64,000 nucleotides of DNA from Saprospiraceae bacterium (GCA_016716335.1 JADJWN010000021.1:186001-250000), one strand, 5' to 3'. Shown: positions 36,244-47,796, counted from the stretch's first letter. Made by a program: numbers and translations. The notes: generated by a model from the sequence alone, not told the origin.

Positions 36244-37899
36244 TCAAATTTTCACCCATTTCCCTTGCCATACCTTGCCGGACTTATCTTGTACTAAAAC
36301 GATGTACATCCCGCGGGATAAAAAATCTGAGGTAATCGTAAATTTGCGTTCACTTTGGGCACCCTGCTCCAATATATGTCCACGCAGATCTGCAATCTGA
36401 TATTGCAGCGGTAGTATCACTTCATCTGGCAACGCTATATGTAGTTGGTCAGTTCCCGGATTTGGAAATAATGCAATAAGACTCTTTGGCTGCACATCAA
36501 GAGTAGATACAATAGCTGCCGGAAAGTCAAAGTACTTTCCTATATGGCTGCAATCATCTGTCAGGCATCCATCGGGACTCAACCGCATGAGCCATGCATC
36601 AGTAATATATCTCGGGTCAATATCATCATCGTCCCGTTCGAGTTGCCCGGCAGTAATGATGCTGCCATCGTCAGACTCCTGTATATCATACAAATTATTA
36701 CGCCTGATTTTGCCGTTTTTTTTGTGAGGGACGATGAAGTGCCGCCACATAAGGTTACCATTTGCACTAAATCTTGCAATAAAACTGACATAATCTCCCG
36801 AATATAGTTTTTTCACCTGCCCGGGTACATCAAAGCTATCGGCTACGAAAGCACTACCCGCACATAATACGTCACCGTTTTTTGTAGTCGAAATACGGTT
36901 GATATCTCTTGTATTTGTCGCAACAGTCTGCTTTAACCAGTCATAACTGTATGGTGGTATCATGCCCTGCCATACTTCATTTCCACTCCTGTCTATCTTG
37001 CTGATCAAGCCGATTTCACGCATGGGATTATTGTACCCCGGTGCGAATCCTTCATTTGATATCAGGTTGATTATATAGTTTCCCTGATTATCGATCGCAA
37101 TTTTTGGCAGGCTTTTAGCTAAGATAGTGACAGGAAATTCTGCTACCAGTTTTATACTGTCATCAGGCATAATCTTATAAATGCTTCTGGCTGTTTTTGG
37201 AATCTCATTGTCCCCATACTCATAGTGAAATACCATGTTGCCGTCTATATCCGTGCAGGCATCAGACATGCGGCGCATAGGAAAATCACTGAGGTCAAAC
37301 CAAAAAGGTTCTCCTTTCTTTGTCCCATCCAATCCAACCCGCAGGAAGACGGAGCGATATGGCACTTTGCCGGGATTGGGTTGTCGATTGTCCAGACCTT
37401 CGCCCCACAAGATTACTTCATTGTTGTTGACTAAGGTTAATCCATAGTTTAAAGGAAAATTATACCCAAAACTACCGGTACCAGTTTCGGATAAATGCAA
37501 TATTTTATAATTATATTTTACTATCAATTCGCCATTCGTTTTCATCATACCAAATGACCAATAGGTAAAACTATCTAAGTATGAAAAAAAATCATTACTA
37601 AAATACACCGTATCTCCTTTTACCAAAAATCTATTAAAAAATCCTTTTATATCTTCAATTTGAAAATTATTTATAAGATTGCCATCTTTGGATATTTTCG
37701 AGAAATTTATGCAAAGGTTATCATTTACACAAATTTGTTCAATACAACAATAAATGTCATTTTTTTCTGGGAATACTTGCCAAATGTAAGAACGTGACAA
37801 ATCTTCAACTTTACTAATTTTATTAAAGTATTGAGAAAATATCACATTGGGTGTCCAAAGGACACCCAATGTGATAGATAAAATTATTCTGATCTTCAT
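36244..37899 (-). CDS. Secreted protein with type IX secretion sorting domain
   Basis: This 551-residue protein has a signal peptide (MKIRIILSITLGVLWTPNVI, cut after FSQ) and a ~450-residue body. The body has repeated short segments of the form DIDGNMVFHYEYG, DNQGNYIINL, TKNGDVLCAG and ESDDGSIITAGQ, which suggests a beta-propeller of the delta-60/SBBP kind. The C-terminal ~75 residues are a T9SS type A domain: LIALFPNPGTDQLHIALP, with LRGHILEQG, then FLSRGMYIVLVQ and the end GKVWQGKWVKI. I chose ATG 37899 with a GGAAG just upstream; a TTG at 37908 is also in frame. It follows the next gene by 10 bases, so they form one unit. The cargo function is unknown. Confidence 0.82.
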   Translation of the reverse strand: MKIRIILSITLGVLWTPNVIFSQYFNKISKVEDLSRSYIWQVFPEKNDIYCCIEQICVNDNLCINFSKISKDGNLINNFQIEDIKGFFNRFLVKGDTVYFSNDFFSYLDSFTYWSFGMMKTNGELIVKYNYKILHLSETGTGSFGYNFPLNYGLTLVNNNEVILWGEGLDNRQPNPGKVPYRSVFLRVGLDGTKKGEPFWFDLSDFPMRRMSDACTDIDGNMVFHYEYGDNEIPKTARSIYKIMPDDSIKLVAEFPVTILAKSLPKIAIDNQGNYIINLISNEGFAPGYNNPMREIGLISKIDRSGNEVWQGMIPPYSYDWLKQTVATNTRDINRISTTKNGDVLCAGSAFVADSFDVPGQVKKLYSGDYVSFIARFSANGNLMWRHFIVPHKKNGKIRRNNLYDIQESDDGSIITAGQLERDDDDIDPRYITDAWLMRLSPDGCLTDDCSHIGKYFDFPAAIVSTLDVQPKSLIALFPNPGTDQLHIALPDEVILPLQYQIADLRGHILEQGAQSERKFTITSDFLSRGMYIVLVQDKSGKVWQGKWVKI

Positions 37900-37909
37900 G
37901 ACTTCCAAA

Positions 37910-40900
37910 TTAATCTGTTATCACGATTTTTTGTAAATGTACAGGCATCATGTCTTTTAGTACTTTTAAAAAACAAACACCATTATTTAACACACTGATA
38001 TCTATTTCTCTTTGTACTATTAATGTACCATGCAGTAGTGTTCGTCCACTTATATCTAAAATTTCATATTTATAATCAGATTGATAATCGTACCCTTGTA
38101 TTTCAATTTTCAAAATATCATTTGCAGGATTGGGGCTAATTCGATATGATTCCATCGCCTTTACATCTTTGTTTTGACTTTTTCTTGGTGTTACTAAACC
38201 TACTGTATTAGGTTCTACTTTTTCTCCAGTCAATCTGTATAACAAAGCTCTGCCGTAAGCAGCAAAAGGATTTGATGAAGCAGCTACCTCACGTAATAAG
38301 TTTATATCAGAAGAAGTAAAGCTGCGTGGCGCTCTGTCCGTTCTTCCATATTCAATATTGAGTAGTATAGCATCCATAACATTACCTGGCAATTGATGGA
38401 TACTTTCTGTTTCCAGGAGTTCCCCTGCAGCCGCATCGTATAGCCCCATCAAAACTTTGACTTCAACCGCCAGTACTGTATATTCTTTACCGTCCTGTGC
38501 TTTGTAAAATGTGTATAGCTCTGCATACCTGCCAGCCTTACGCAGGCACCATGCCCATTGGTGCACAGCGTAATGGAGATGCCGTTGCATCCAGGCCAAA
38601 GTAGCACTTTCTGCCGAGGTTATTGTACCGTTTTTTTTCTTAAGGAGTAGAGCGGTCACCTGGCTCTTAAGTTGCATCATCAAATTTGCTAATCCTGTAC
38701 TATCACAATTCATAGCTTTAATGTAATCATATTCATTTATATTTTGTAATGATAAACTTGATCCACAACTATTAACAACGTAATTGGATGCCAAATACTT
38801 TGGAATATATGTTCCTGAAGTTATAGGTTCAAGGCAAACAGGATATGAAACCGTCGGCAATGGTAAATAGTAAAGTACTTGATTTGACGTATTACAGTCA
38901 AAATCCTGTACAAAACCTCCTGTAAAGCAATTGGATGCCGCGACAAGTTCATTGCCCTGGGCTCCTGATATGGTACCATAAGATTGAACATCCGTGTTGC
39001 CACTGTAAAAACAATTTCTTAAAAATGTAAATTGGTCATTGTCAAAAAATGTACGGATACCAAAAGTGGATGACAAACTGTTGTTGTGTGAAAAATTGGT
39101 ATTAGCACCCGTTCCTACCAGTAATTCTCCGGTATATCCTCCGGAAAATGAATTAAATTCAGATTCGTATTTATTATTTCCGGATAGCCATGTTGCATTA
39201 TTGTTATTGGTAAATACATTATTATATAAATAACTGACTGAATTATTGCTGTATACTCCTTTGCCACAATTGGTAAATGTATTGGCTGCACCGCTTGACC
39301 CACCAATGATTGATTGTTGGGAATTGCCAAATAAATTTCTCATAGAAATACCTTCATCACACCCTGTAAACTGATTTCCATTACCTACGTTTATTCCCGT
39401 ATTCCAGGACATGATGCCTTGTTCACTTTGATACGAAAAGCTATTACCCTCAAAGAGTACTCCATTGGGCGTAGTGCCTCCGGTCACATTAACGAGATAG
39501 ACGCCTTGACTGCCGCCGATAAAATTCGTGTTCAAAAAAGTAGGTGAAACGCCCCCGATCGCTTTTACCCCTACAAAATTATCTATAAAATGCGCATTTT
39601 GACAAGAAATAACGGCACCGTTGCCGTTGCTGTACACTCCATTATTTGCTTTACTTATGGTTCCATTATTGATTATTTGAACTCTCCCCTGGCTTTTTAC
39701 ATTCACCCCAGGCCACAAGGTAGTGCACGCTGTAAGATGCCCTAATCCCTGGACTAATAATCTTCCACCGTTTTCTACAATAAGACTGGCATTTTCGTTA
39801 AAGTAGGCTGCATTATTTATAGTAAGTGTAGCTCCATTGTACACCACCATGTTTTTGGCCACATAAATCGGGGCATTGAAGGTGGTATTGTTCAGGATGG
39901 CGTATTCCGTTACAGGTGTATGTACAAAATCAACCATAGCTTCATATGAATGCTGTTCATATTCTTTCACTTTTATGTTCTTTCCGGTACTTGTATTGTA
40001 CACCAATTGAAGGGTATAATTACCGGCAGGCATATCATCCATATAGATTTGAGTATATCTGCCGGTTCCGGCAAATGTTCTGGTATTATTGTTGTTTGAT
40101 ACCACTATCTGATAAGGGTAGGCATCATAATTGATATTAGGACAATCCGTAACGATCTCAACACAATACGGAAGCTCATTACAATTAGTGGATTGTGATA
40201 ATGAACATCTCGAAATCAAAGGTCTGAATACGATATTGTCAATATCACAATCAAAATCCAAATAATCCATCATGAATAATGAATTAATATCCAATATAGG
40301 TTCTGCCGGCGGCAATCCTCCTCCCAATGGACTTCCTAAGTTCAATGCAATCTGGTGAAAATAAGAATCCAACCCATCATTTGGGCCTGAGTCTCCATCA
40401 ACAATACCATTTGCTTCTTCTTCTATATAAATATTGAAAGCCCCAATGTTATAATCAAAATTATTGGCGGGGATTGTTTGTACAATTTTATTGCGTATTG
40501 ATGTAGTATTATAATTATTGCCACTCCATATCAAACCACCCGGAAACACTTTATTTACAGCTAATCCCAAGACGGCATTTGGCTGTGCCATATTCATTCC
40601 AACGCCTCTAAAGCTAAGTTTGTAAAAAAAATTCCTTTTTTGCCTGGAAATATCAAAATCAAAAAAGACTGACCTACCCTGAAAGTTTTCATGTATTGCT
40701 CCACCCGTGTATGCGCTTCTTAACTCCTCAGCTCTGCCCAAAATGATGAATTTATTTTCATCAGGCAAGTTAAAGTGCCCTAAAAATATCTCCGGGTGAA
40801 ATTCTATTGGGCAACTGTTACAATCCGCATAATACCTGCCGGCTCTCCAATAACAATTTTCTTTCAACAATAAAACCTGTTCACTTCCCGTTCCACTTTT

Positions 40901-41062
40901 TAATGGATTGTTGGAAAAAGGCTCTGTAATACATAACGAAAATGAAGTATATGGGTTAGCAGGACAATTATCCGGATTACACCCTGAATAATTATTCATA
41001 TCCCATCTAAAAATCTGTGCTTTTAAGTCTTGGGATACAAAATAAAAGCTAACCAATAACAA
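37910..41062 (-). CDS. Large secreted right-handed beta-helix protein with T9SS sorting domain
   Basis: This protein is about 1050 residues. A hydrophobic stretch (LLLVSFYFVSQDLKAQ) is followed by an N-terminal ~380-residue region. Then come many short Asn/Gly-rich beta-helix rungs (ANNGVYSNGNGAVISCQNA, then IGGVSPTFLNTNFIGGSQGV), a helical part near residues 780-930, and a sorting domain (ISPNPANDILKIEIQG.. ISGRTLLHG.. GVCFLKVLKD). Parallel beta-helix proteins often bind or cut polysaccharides; no catalytic residues are recognised. The start is uncertain. In the present frame only TTG 41062 is available. An ATG at 41115 (MKNVFLFLTK) would join if one base were added at 41070-41071. Confidence 0.8.
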   Translation of the reverse strand: MLLVSFYFVSQDLKAQIFRWDMNNYSGCNPDNCPANPYTSFSLCITEPFSNNPLKSGTGSEQVLLLKENCYWRAGRYYADCNSCPIEFHPEIFLGHFNLPDENKFIILGRAEELRSAYTGGAIHENFQGRSVFFDFDISRQKRNFFYKLSFRGVGMNMAQPNAVLGLAVNKVFPGGLIWSGNNYNTTSIRNKIVQTIPANNFDYNIGAFNIYIEEEANGIVDGDSGPNDGLDSYFHQIALNLGSPLGGGLPPAEPILDINSLFMMDYLDFDCDIDNIVFRPLISRCSLSQSTNCNELPYCVEIVTDCPNINYDAYPYQIVVSNNNNTRTFAGTGRYTQIYMDDMPAGNYTLQLVYNTSTGKNIKVKEYEQHSYEAMVDFVHTPVTEYAILNNTTFNAPIYVAKNMVVYNGATLTINNAAYFNENASLIVENGGRLLVQGLGHLTACTTLWPGVNVKSQGRVQIINNGTISKANNGVYSNGNGAVISCQNAHFIDNFVGVKAIGGVSPTFLNTNFIGGSQGVYLVNVTGGTTPNGVLFEGNSFSYQSEQGIMSWNTGINVGNGNQFTGCDEGISMRNLFGNSQQSIIGGSSGAANTFTNCGKGVYSNNSVSYLYNNVFTNNNNATWLSGNNKYESEFNSFSGGYTGELLVGTGANTNFSHNNSLSSTFGIRTFFDNDQFTFLRNCFYSGNTDVQSYGTISGAQGNELVAASNCFTGGFVQDFDCNTSNQVLYYLPLPTVSYPVCLEPITSGTYIPKYLASNYVVNSCGSSLSLQNINEYDYIKAMNCDSTGLANLMMQLKSQVTALLLKKKNGTITSAESATLAWMQRHLHYAVHQWAWCLRKAGRYAELYTFYKAQDGKEYTVLAVEVKVLMGLYDAAAGELLETESIHQLPGNVMDAILLNIEYGRTDRAPRSFTSSDINLLREVAASSNPFAAYGRALLYRLTGEKVEPNTVGLVTPRKSQNKDVKAMESYRISPNPANDILKIEIQGYDYQSDYKYEILDISGRTLLHGTLIVQREIDISVLNNGVCFLKVLKDMMPVHLQKIVITD

Positions 41063-41728
41063 AATTAAATTCCGTCACCCCCCCGTTTAGTTAAAAATAA
41101 AAATACGTTTTTCATAACAATAAAAATTTAAGTTTTAAAATTTGGTTTCTCCCACAGTCGCCGTAAAAATGCAGTCACTTTAGACCTATGCGCACTTGGT
41201 CATTAGAAAATAATTTCTTCGGTGATCGGGATAAATATCAAAACAAATATAGGTGATACGGATGAAATCTGTAATCTTTCATCACACTATTAACATATCG
41301 AATTTTCGTGTATATACGGGATTAGATGTATACTGTGTGCTTACAGGGATAGTCTGGACATGAAAAAAGGTGCGGGATATGTTATTCTTTCCTTTTTGTG
41401 TATTAAACGGTTTATACCTTCGGTGTAGTAGTGGCACCTATTCAGCTATAATGTGACTATCGTTGATTGTGTTACGATTTTTACGTATTTTGGCAAACAG
41501 CGTTGTGCTATGTGCTAAATCCTGCCAAAATTTAAGTTATTTGGTCATTCTATCCACGGATTACCATCTGTTGTTACAAATATTACACCCATTCGGGGTT
41601 TTAGCTGAATAGCTACCTTTATTTATACCCTCAAAACTTTCCATAAGGTTAATATGAATTATTCCTGATGCATGATTTACGAATCAGTCCTGTACATGTA
41701 TTCGGAAGAATAAAAATAAAATCTCTGC
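41063..41728. other. Intergenic region without recognised gene
   Basis: About 660 bases lie between two T9SS genes. The first ~50 probably hold the true start of the beta-helix gene (ATG 41115). There is a run of seven C at 41079-41085. Bases 41687-41728 belong to the duplicated segment shared with 35648-35832. I see no RNA gene or family-supported frame in the rest. Confidence 0.5.
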
Positions 41729-43207
41729 TTACATCTTCACCCAGCTTCCGCTGTGCAATACCCTGTTTTCATGATTCAATGTATAATGATATGATCCGGC
41801 AGGCAGGTCTGAAAGGTCTATCATATTAGGTCCATTTTGCATTCCGGTTTGTACATAGACATTCCTGCCTTGGCTGTTAAACAATCTTAATGTACCATCA
41901 CCATTCATGCCTTGAATTTCAATCTGCAATGGTCCGATACCCGGATTGGGGTAGGTTTTGATGGTGGTGACGGGAAATTCCGCAGTATTGCTCACACCGC
42001 CGTCTGCATCAAATTTTACAACGAAGGGGTTACCCATGTCATTTAACCCACTTGGATACTTGTAGCCATAAATCACAGCTCCACCGGTGGAAAGTGCCTT
42101 TATGCCGACAACATTGTGTTTTTTATCTTCAAAAACAAATTTCAATTCCCAAATTTTTTCAAGCTCCTTGTTTAGTTTAGCCACAACCACTTTTGGTTCA
42201 AAATTTCCTGTATATATCATGGAGTCTGCAGTGATATCCATAGTTTGGGAAATAAAAGAAATCAATCCCACACCTATTCCCTCATGATTGCTTAATTTAT
42301 AATCTTTTGTTGAATATGTAAAAACAGCAGTTCTTCCGCGTTTTAGCTTATTGTTGTATGGCGAACTGACTGTATTTGAAATCAAATATTTATCACCACC
42401 CCACACATAGCAGTTTTTATTGATCCACAATAACAAAGGCGGTATCCAGTCAGCATTAAGAAAAATATCTGTAATCCTGTCAATCTCCCTGTTTATTATA
42501 TTTAACTCATTATCCAGATTGTATCCAACCACACCCGGACAATGGTAACCCTCAGAATGAAAAGAAGGCAGTAAACACTGACAATTAGGCTCCGTTGAAG
42601 GCAAGTAAGTATATTTTCTTACCTCGGCTTCCCTGTCAATCTCCATAAAAACAGTTTCAAAAAATGATACATTATTATTCAAATCAATAAATGCAAAATC
42701 AGAACTTATCACAATTTTGAGATTATCCTTTTCCTCCGGATATCTTATACTCCTGTATCCCATTTGGGAATCCAAAATGGTAGTTTTTACACCATATATT
42801 TTCCCTTCATCATCCACCCAACATGAGACGAAATGATTGTACTTATTATAATCAAATGGTTTTACGTTGGTACCCAGCCCCATCAAGAGCACAGATTCTT
42901 TCTCTGAGTCGTAATAAGCATTGAGAAATAACACATCAAAATCAGGAATATGAATATTACGCCACAAAAGCAATTGGCCCTTATTGTCCAAAATGTAAAG
43001 CTTATTCAAAAAATCAGGTGTGAAACCCGGATGTTTAGTAATAAATACATACCTTGCCGAATGATCAAATTCCTCTAAAACCGTTACACTACTTAAATCA
43101 GAATTGGTGTATTCCCAATCGGTTTGTAAATACTGGGTGTAACTTCTAACATTCAGTAAACAGATACATATAAGTATGATTGGTTTTATTAAATTTAATT
43201 TTTTCAT
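41729..43207 (-). CDS. Secreted protein with type IX secretion sorting domain
   Basis: This 492-residue protein has a signal peptide (MKKLNLIKPIILICICLLNV, cut after SYTQ). The ~400-residue body has no motif I recognise. The C-terminal ~75 residues are a T9SS type A domain: TTIKTYPNPGIGPLQIEIQG, LRLFNSQGRNVYVQTG, LSDLPAGSYHYTLN and the end HSGSWVKM. The body has Cys pairs (PNCQCLLPSFHSEGYHCPG). Its 3' end has a near-identical but frameshifted copy at 35648-35832. It is probably exported through the outer membrane and attached to the cell surface or released; the role is unknown. Confidence 0.82.
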   Translation of the reverse strand: MKKLNLIKPIILICICLLNVRSYTQYLQTDWEYTNSDLSSVTVLEEFDHSARYVFITKHPGFTPDFLNKLYILDNKGQLLLWRNIHIPDFDVLFLNAYYDSEKESVLLMGLGTNVKPFDYNKYNHFVSCWVDDEGKIYGVKTTILDSQMGYRSIRYPEEKDNLKIVISSDFAFIDLNNNVSFFETVFMEIDREAEVRKYTYLPSTEPNCQCLLPSFHSEGYHCPGVVGYNLDNELNIINREIDRITDIFLNADWIPPLLLWINKNCYVWGGDKYLISNTVSSPYNNKLKRGRTAVFTYSTKDYKLSNHEGIGVGLISFISQTMDITADSMIYTGNFEPKVVVAKLNKELEKIWELKFVFEDKKHNVVGIKALSTGGAVIYGYKYPSGLNDMGNPFVVKFDADGGVSNTAEFPVTTIKTYPNPGIGPLQIEIQGMNGDGTLRLFNSQGRNVYVQTGMQNGPNMIDLSDLPAGSYHYTLNHENRVLHSGSWVKM

Positions 43208-43314
43208 AAGTCTAACAATTTTTATCTTTCGTCAGGATTTGGCAAAGGTTCCCTCTCGGGATTACGAACATAATTACCGTAACGCTCCAAACTCATCCAC
43301 ACATACTTTTGATT

Positions 43315-44265
43315 CTATGACGGCCATGTAAAAATACCATCATGCATTCTAAAATAAAAACATTTTTTGTTCAATCTGTTTTCTTCTGCTACCAATAAAT
43401 CGGTAGTGACATCCACATACCCGTTCAACTCATTATAGTCTGCACAAGGTATGGTAGTAAATCTGGGACCTTGCCACCATCCTGGTACAGTATTAGAACT
43501 GTTGGGTTGTGTATGAATATCAATCCATGTACCTCCAGCCTGAAGGGTATTGTCAAACCAGTAGTTATTAAATGCCTTAACCCCGATCAGATAGCTTGTG
43601 TAAACACATTGATTCCAATTGTCACAATTACGCGAACAAAAATCTTCATCATCCTCACCTCTGTGTAATTCATAGTTTACTCCTTCAGGAAAGTAATCCT
43701 TTGCACTTGGATTAAATGTACGGAATTGAAGCACCTGAGCATTGAAGTTCTGGGAAATTCCATAATGAACATCAAGCTGTAAGGTTGCAGGTGCCACCTT
43801 TTCAATTTCCACAAATGAAAACACAGCCTGATTATTATTCAACCCATAAAATCCTCTGCATATTGTGTCCAATATAGTGCTGAATAATGCGATTGACTGA
43901 GCAGTAGTTATGGTATCACCGTAAGCTGATATATCCACATTTAAATAAAAATAATCTGATTCTGTAAACTCCATAATATTGTATCCATGCCAATAGTTTA
44001 ATGCGTCCTCACTAAGATGAATAAATGCATCAAGATTAGAAGCACCAATATAATACTCTGACCGCCATTCAGTCTGTCTTATCCTGTAATTTTTGTAGAA
44101 ATGTATGAAATCTTTGATTTCTTTTACTCTTTTATCCAAAAGTTTAGAGCTAAATTCATTCTCATCATTTGAAAAGGTCAGTTCACCTTCTTTAGAACAG
44201 GAATAAAAGAAAGAAACCATAAATAGACCCACAAAAAGAATAATAATTGATGATAAATTTTTCAT
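43315..44265 (-). CDS. Hypothetical lipoprotein
   Basis: This 316-residue protein begins MKNLSSIIILFVGLFMVSFF, followed by YSCSKEGE. The Cys at position 23 fits a lipoprotein signal, although the lipobox is not canonical. The body has conserved-looking tryptophans and a Cys cluster (DDEDFCSRNCDNWNQCVY), with a C-terminal Cys in NKKCFYFRMHDG. I do not recognise a family. It lies about 100 bases upstream of a T9SS gene in the same direction. Codon use here is noticeably A/T-rich compared with the housekeeping genes of the window. Confidence 0.65.
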   Translation of the reverse strand: MKNLSSIIILFVGLFMVSFFYSCSKEGELTFSNDENEFSSKLLDKRVKEIKDFIHFYKNYRIRQTEWRSEYYIGASNLDAFIHLSEDALNYWHGYNIMEFTESDYFYLNVDISAYGDTITTAQSIALFSTILDTICRGFYGLNNNQAVFSFVEIEKVAPATLQLDVHYGISQNFNAQVLQFRTFNPSAKDYFPEGVNYELHRGEDDEDFCSRNCDNWNQCVYTSYLIGVKAFNNYWFDNTLQAGGTWIDIHTQPNSSNTVPGWWQGPRFTTIPCADYNELNGYVDVTTDLLVAEENRLNKKCFYFRMHDGIFTWPS

Positions 44266-44654
44266 ATCACTAAAACTAATTTATGTGAAAATAATTTTTA
44301 TCAAAATAAAAGATTTAATTTCAAATTTTTAAAAAAAAAAAAAAATTAACATTTTATTAACATATAAAAGACTGGTTATAAACCATACACAAACGAAAAA
44401 AATCAGCGTGACCTAACCCATCCCTAAAAATCCTGATGCCTGCTTGTCAATGTGTCAGTCAACATAGATCGACTGTCTATGTAAGCCTTTACATTAATAT
44501 AAATGGGTATGCGCTACTTTCTACTCCGCCGGTTACTTTCATGGAAGCTACCCTCACATTACATATTTTTTTGATATGTGCATATTTTTGGTTTATTTTG
44601 CGTTTCATATCAGTTTTATAAGAGCAATTTTTTCCATTCAATAAAATAAAGGTC
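44266..44654. other. Divergent intergenic region with a 15-base A-tract and a -7-like element
   Basis: An A-tract of 15 bases (44331-44345) lies between the divergent lipoprotein and TPR genes and may act as an upstream element or bend. TATTTTTG at 44583-44590 matches the -7 consensus about 65 bases before the TPR start. No RNA gene or small coding frame is supported. Confidence 0.45.
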
Positions 44655-47600
44655 ATGTATAGACATATCGTTCGGCCGTCAAAATGGTTTACAGCCTTGA
44701 TTTCATTTTACCTGTTTTCGTGCACCCAATGCCTGTATGCGCAGGAGTCAGCACTGATGGATGATGAGTTTGCAGGATATAAGACCGGTCAGCATTATTT
44801 TGACCAAAGCCTGTATGAGGCAGCCAGAGTTTCTTTAGCAGGCTTCCTGCAATCACAAAGGCATGCTGCACAGCCGCATCACCAGCGACTGATGGATGAA
44901 GCAGATATCATGTACCATATAGCCGGCCTAAGGCTGGGTCTGGAAGAATCTGAGGAAGCATTGAAGACCGCAGCTCTGGCAAAACTGCCTGATCCGGTTG
45001 CCTATCCGGCCATAACAGATTTGGGCAGTCATTACTACAATAAAAAACAGTATAAATCTGCTGTTCAGACCTATGATCTGATACCTTTGGACAATTTGAG
45101 TCCTGCCGAGATGGCAGAGGCAAGATTTAAAAAAGGCTATTGTTACTTTGTTATGCGCAATTTTACCGCAGCACGTAGCGAACTGGTAAAGGTCAAAGAC
45201 ATGGATTCAGATTATTACAGCGCCATCAACTATTATCTGGCCCTGAGTGACTACTTTCTGAAAAATTACAATGATGCTGCTTCAGGCTTCAGCAAAATTG
45301 CCAATGATCCCGAATATCGTGCCTACATCCCTACTATCTTTGCCAGCTCTACTTTGCTACCGGCAAGTATGATAAAGTAATCGAAACCGGAGAAAATGCA
45401 CTCAAAATATCTGATCTTCAAAATCGCAAGGAGGTGCGGCTACTGATTGGTCAGGCTTACTTCGAGCTGAAGGAATATGCCAAAGCCCTGCCCCACCTCG
45501 AATATTATGAAGCCAACACCGACAAGCTCACGGTGGAAGAGTTTTATCAATTGGCCTTCACCCAGCATCAGGAAAAAAAATATGCCGAGGCGATCAAAAA
45601 TTTTAATGCCATCAGCCTCTCAGAATCTGCATTGGGTCAGAGCGCCAATTTTTACCTTGCAGATGCCTACCTGAAGTCCGGTGACAAACTATCTGCAAGA
45701 ACTGCCTTTAAAAATGCAGCAGGCATGAAGTACGACAGGCAGATGAGTCGTGAAGCCCAATACTTTTATGGCAAACTCAGTGCCGAACTCGGTCAGGAAC
45801 GGGAAGCAGTCACAGCACTTTCAGATCCGGAAATACCGGCACAACACCGCAAAGAAGCGGACGATATTATATACCACCTGCTTTCCAATTCTACGGATTA
45901 TGAATTTGTGTTGCAATATACAGATCAGCTGAAGTCACCGGAAGATAGACTCAAGCCGGTGCATCAGAGGGCTGCCATCAACCGTGCCATGCAATGGTAC
46001 AGAGATGGTAATCCTGATCAGGCTTATGCCACACTCGAACGATCCGAAAGGTATAAAACCGACAGGAACCTTAATGCCGTTGCACAATTCTGGAAAGCAC
46101 AGATACTCCACGAAAAAGAACAGTACCCGACCTCCATTCCGGCTTTCGAAAAATATTTTGAAATGTCCAACGGATTGAACGGGCTTCCTGAAGAAAGCCG
46201 GCCTTTTATGGCTCATTACTCCCAGGGTTACAATTATCTGGCACTTAAAAATTATAAGGATGCCGAGCGGAGTTTTAAAAATTGCATTACGGGATTCAAT
46301 CTTAATAAGGGTAGTATTAAAAACAAGCAGCTGACGGACCAGATTTTTCCGGATGCACTCATGAGGACAGGAGACTGTCTTTTCAAAAACAGAAACTATG
46401 CAGAAGCACTTCAGTTTTACAAACAGGCAATAGCCACCCGCTCGGGCAATTATGTGTATGCCAAATACCAGAAGGCTATGATCGAAGGACTGACCGGCGA
46501 ACCTTATGAAAAAATACTTACACTGAACGAACTCAAAAAAAGTCATCCCCAATCCGAATATGTGGATGATGCACTCATGCACCTTGGCGATACTTATTTC
46601 AGTCTCGGCAATGTGGACAATGCCTATGCTTCATTCACTGAACTGGTCAACAACTTCAAAGGAAAATCGCCTTTGGTGGCTTCTGCTTATATCAAAATGG
46701 GGTTGATTGCCTATAACAGAGGAGACCTGCAGACCGCCATAAAAAACTACAAAGAAGTGTTCAACAACAACCCGGATGCCAAGGAGCGACAGAGTGCACT
46801 GCTCGGACTTGAGGAAATATACATCAACGACATGGGCAAACCTGATGAATACATTAAATTTGCTGAGCAGGTACAGGGACAGAAAGTGTCAGAATTTGCG
46901 GCGGATTCACTGAGTTTCAGAGTGGGTGAAGTTCGGTATCAGAACGGAGAATATGAAAAAGCCATCACCGGGTTTGAACAGTACCTCAGACAATACCCCA
47001 ACGGATTTTACAAGCTGCAGGCACACTATCTAAAAGCTGAAAGCCATACCATCCTGAGGCAGTACAATGACGCTCTCACCCACTACGAGATGGTAATCAA
47101 GGCCGGTACCGGGCCGTATTATGAAGCCTCAGTGCGTAAATCTGCATTGATCAGCTACAATCACAGTCAGGATTTTGCCAAAGCTCTTAAGTATTATGAA
47201 TTGTTTTATGAAATTTCCAAGACTCCAGCTGACAGATATCAGGCTGCTCTCGGGGCCTTGAGAAGTGCCTTCAGATTGTCAAATGATGACAGCGTGACAA
47301 AATATGCCAACATCATTATCAGCACAACAGATGCACCCAAAGAAGAGCTCTCAGCGGCTCATTATTATCTGGCCAAAGTTGCTTTCCGCAAAAAAGATTA
47401 TGACACGGCACTGAAATCCTTTGAAACTACGGCAGGGATGAGCAATAATAATCAGGCCGCCGAATCCAGATATATGATCGCTGAAATATATTATCTGAAA
47501 GGCGACAGAAATAAAGCCGAAGCACAATGTAATGCAGCCAATAAACTGAACGGACAGTATCCTTACTGGATTGCCAGGAGTCTGCTCCTGTTGTCTGATA

Positions 47601-47796
47601 TTTATTATGACCGCAATGATCTTTTTAATGCCAGAGCTGCCATCGAAGCAGTGTTGGAAAATTTCAAAGAAGATGAAGGATTGCTGCAGACAGCCCGGGA
47701 AAACTCAAACGGGTAGAAGCCAAAGAACAGGAATCCAATCGTATCAGACTCAAAACAGATACCGGAGTACTGCCCATGCAACCCAGAAAAGGATAA
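44655..47796 (+). CDS. Large tetratricopeptide-repeat protein (two single-base frame breaks)
   Basis: Corrected for two missing bases, this is one protein of about 1047 residues. It begins with a signal peptide (HIVRPSKWFTALISFYLF.. CLYAQ) and is then almost entirely TPR helices: KTGQHYFDQSLYEAARVSLA, KPDEYIKFAEQVQGQK, GEVRYQNGEYEKAITGFEQY and many more. Break 1 is near 45329-45333; adding a base gives IPYYLCQLYFATGKYDKVIE, a normal TPR. Break 2 is at an A-run (47700-47703); five A would give REKLKRVEAKEQESNRIRLK and a stop at 47796. A large periplasmic TPR scaffold paired with an outer-membrane barrel (next gene) is a common Bacteroidota arrangement. The exact role is unknown. Confidence 0.8.
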
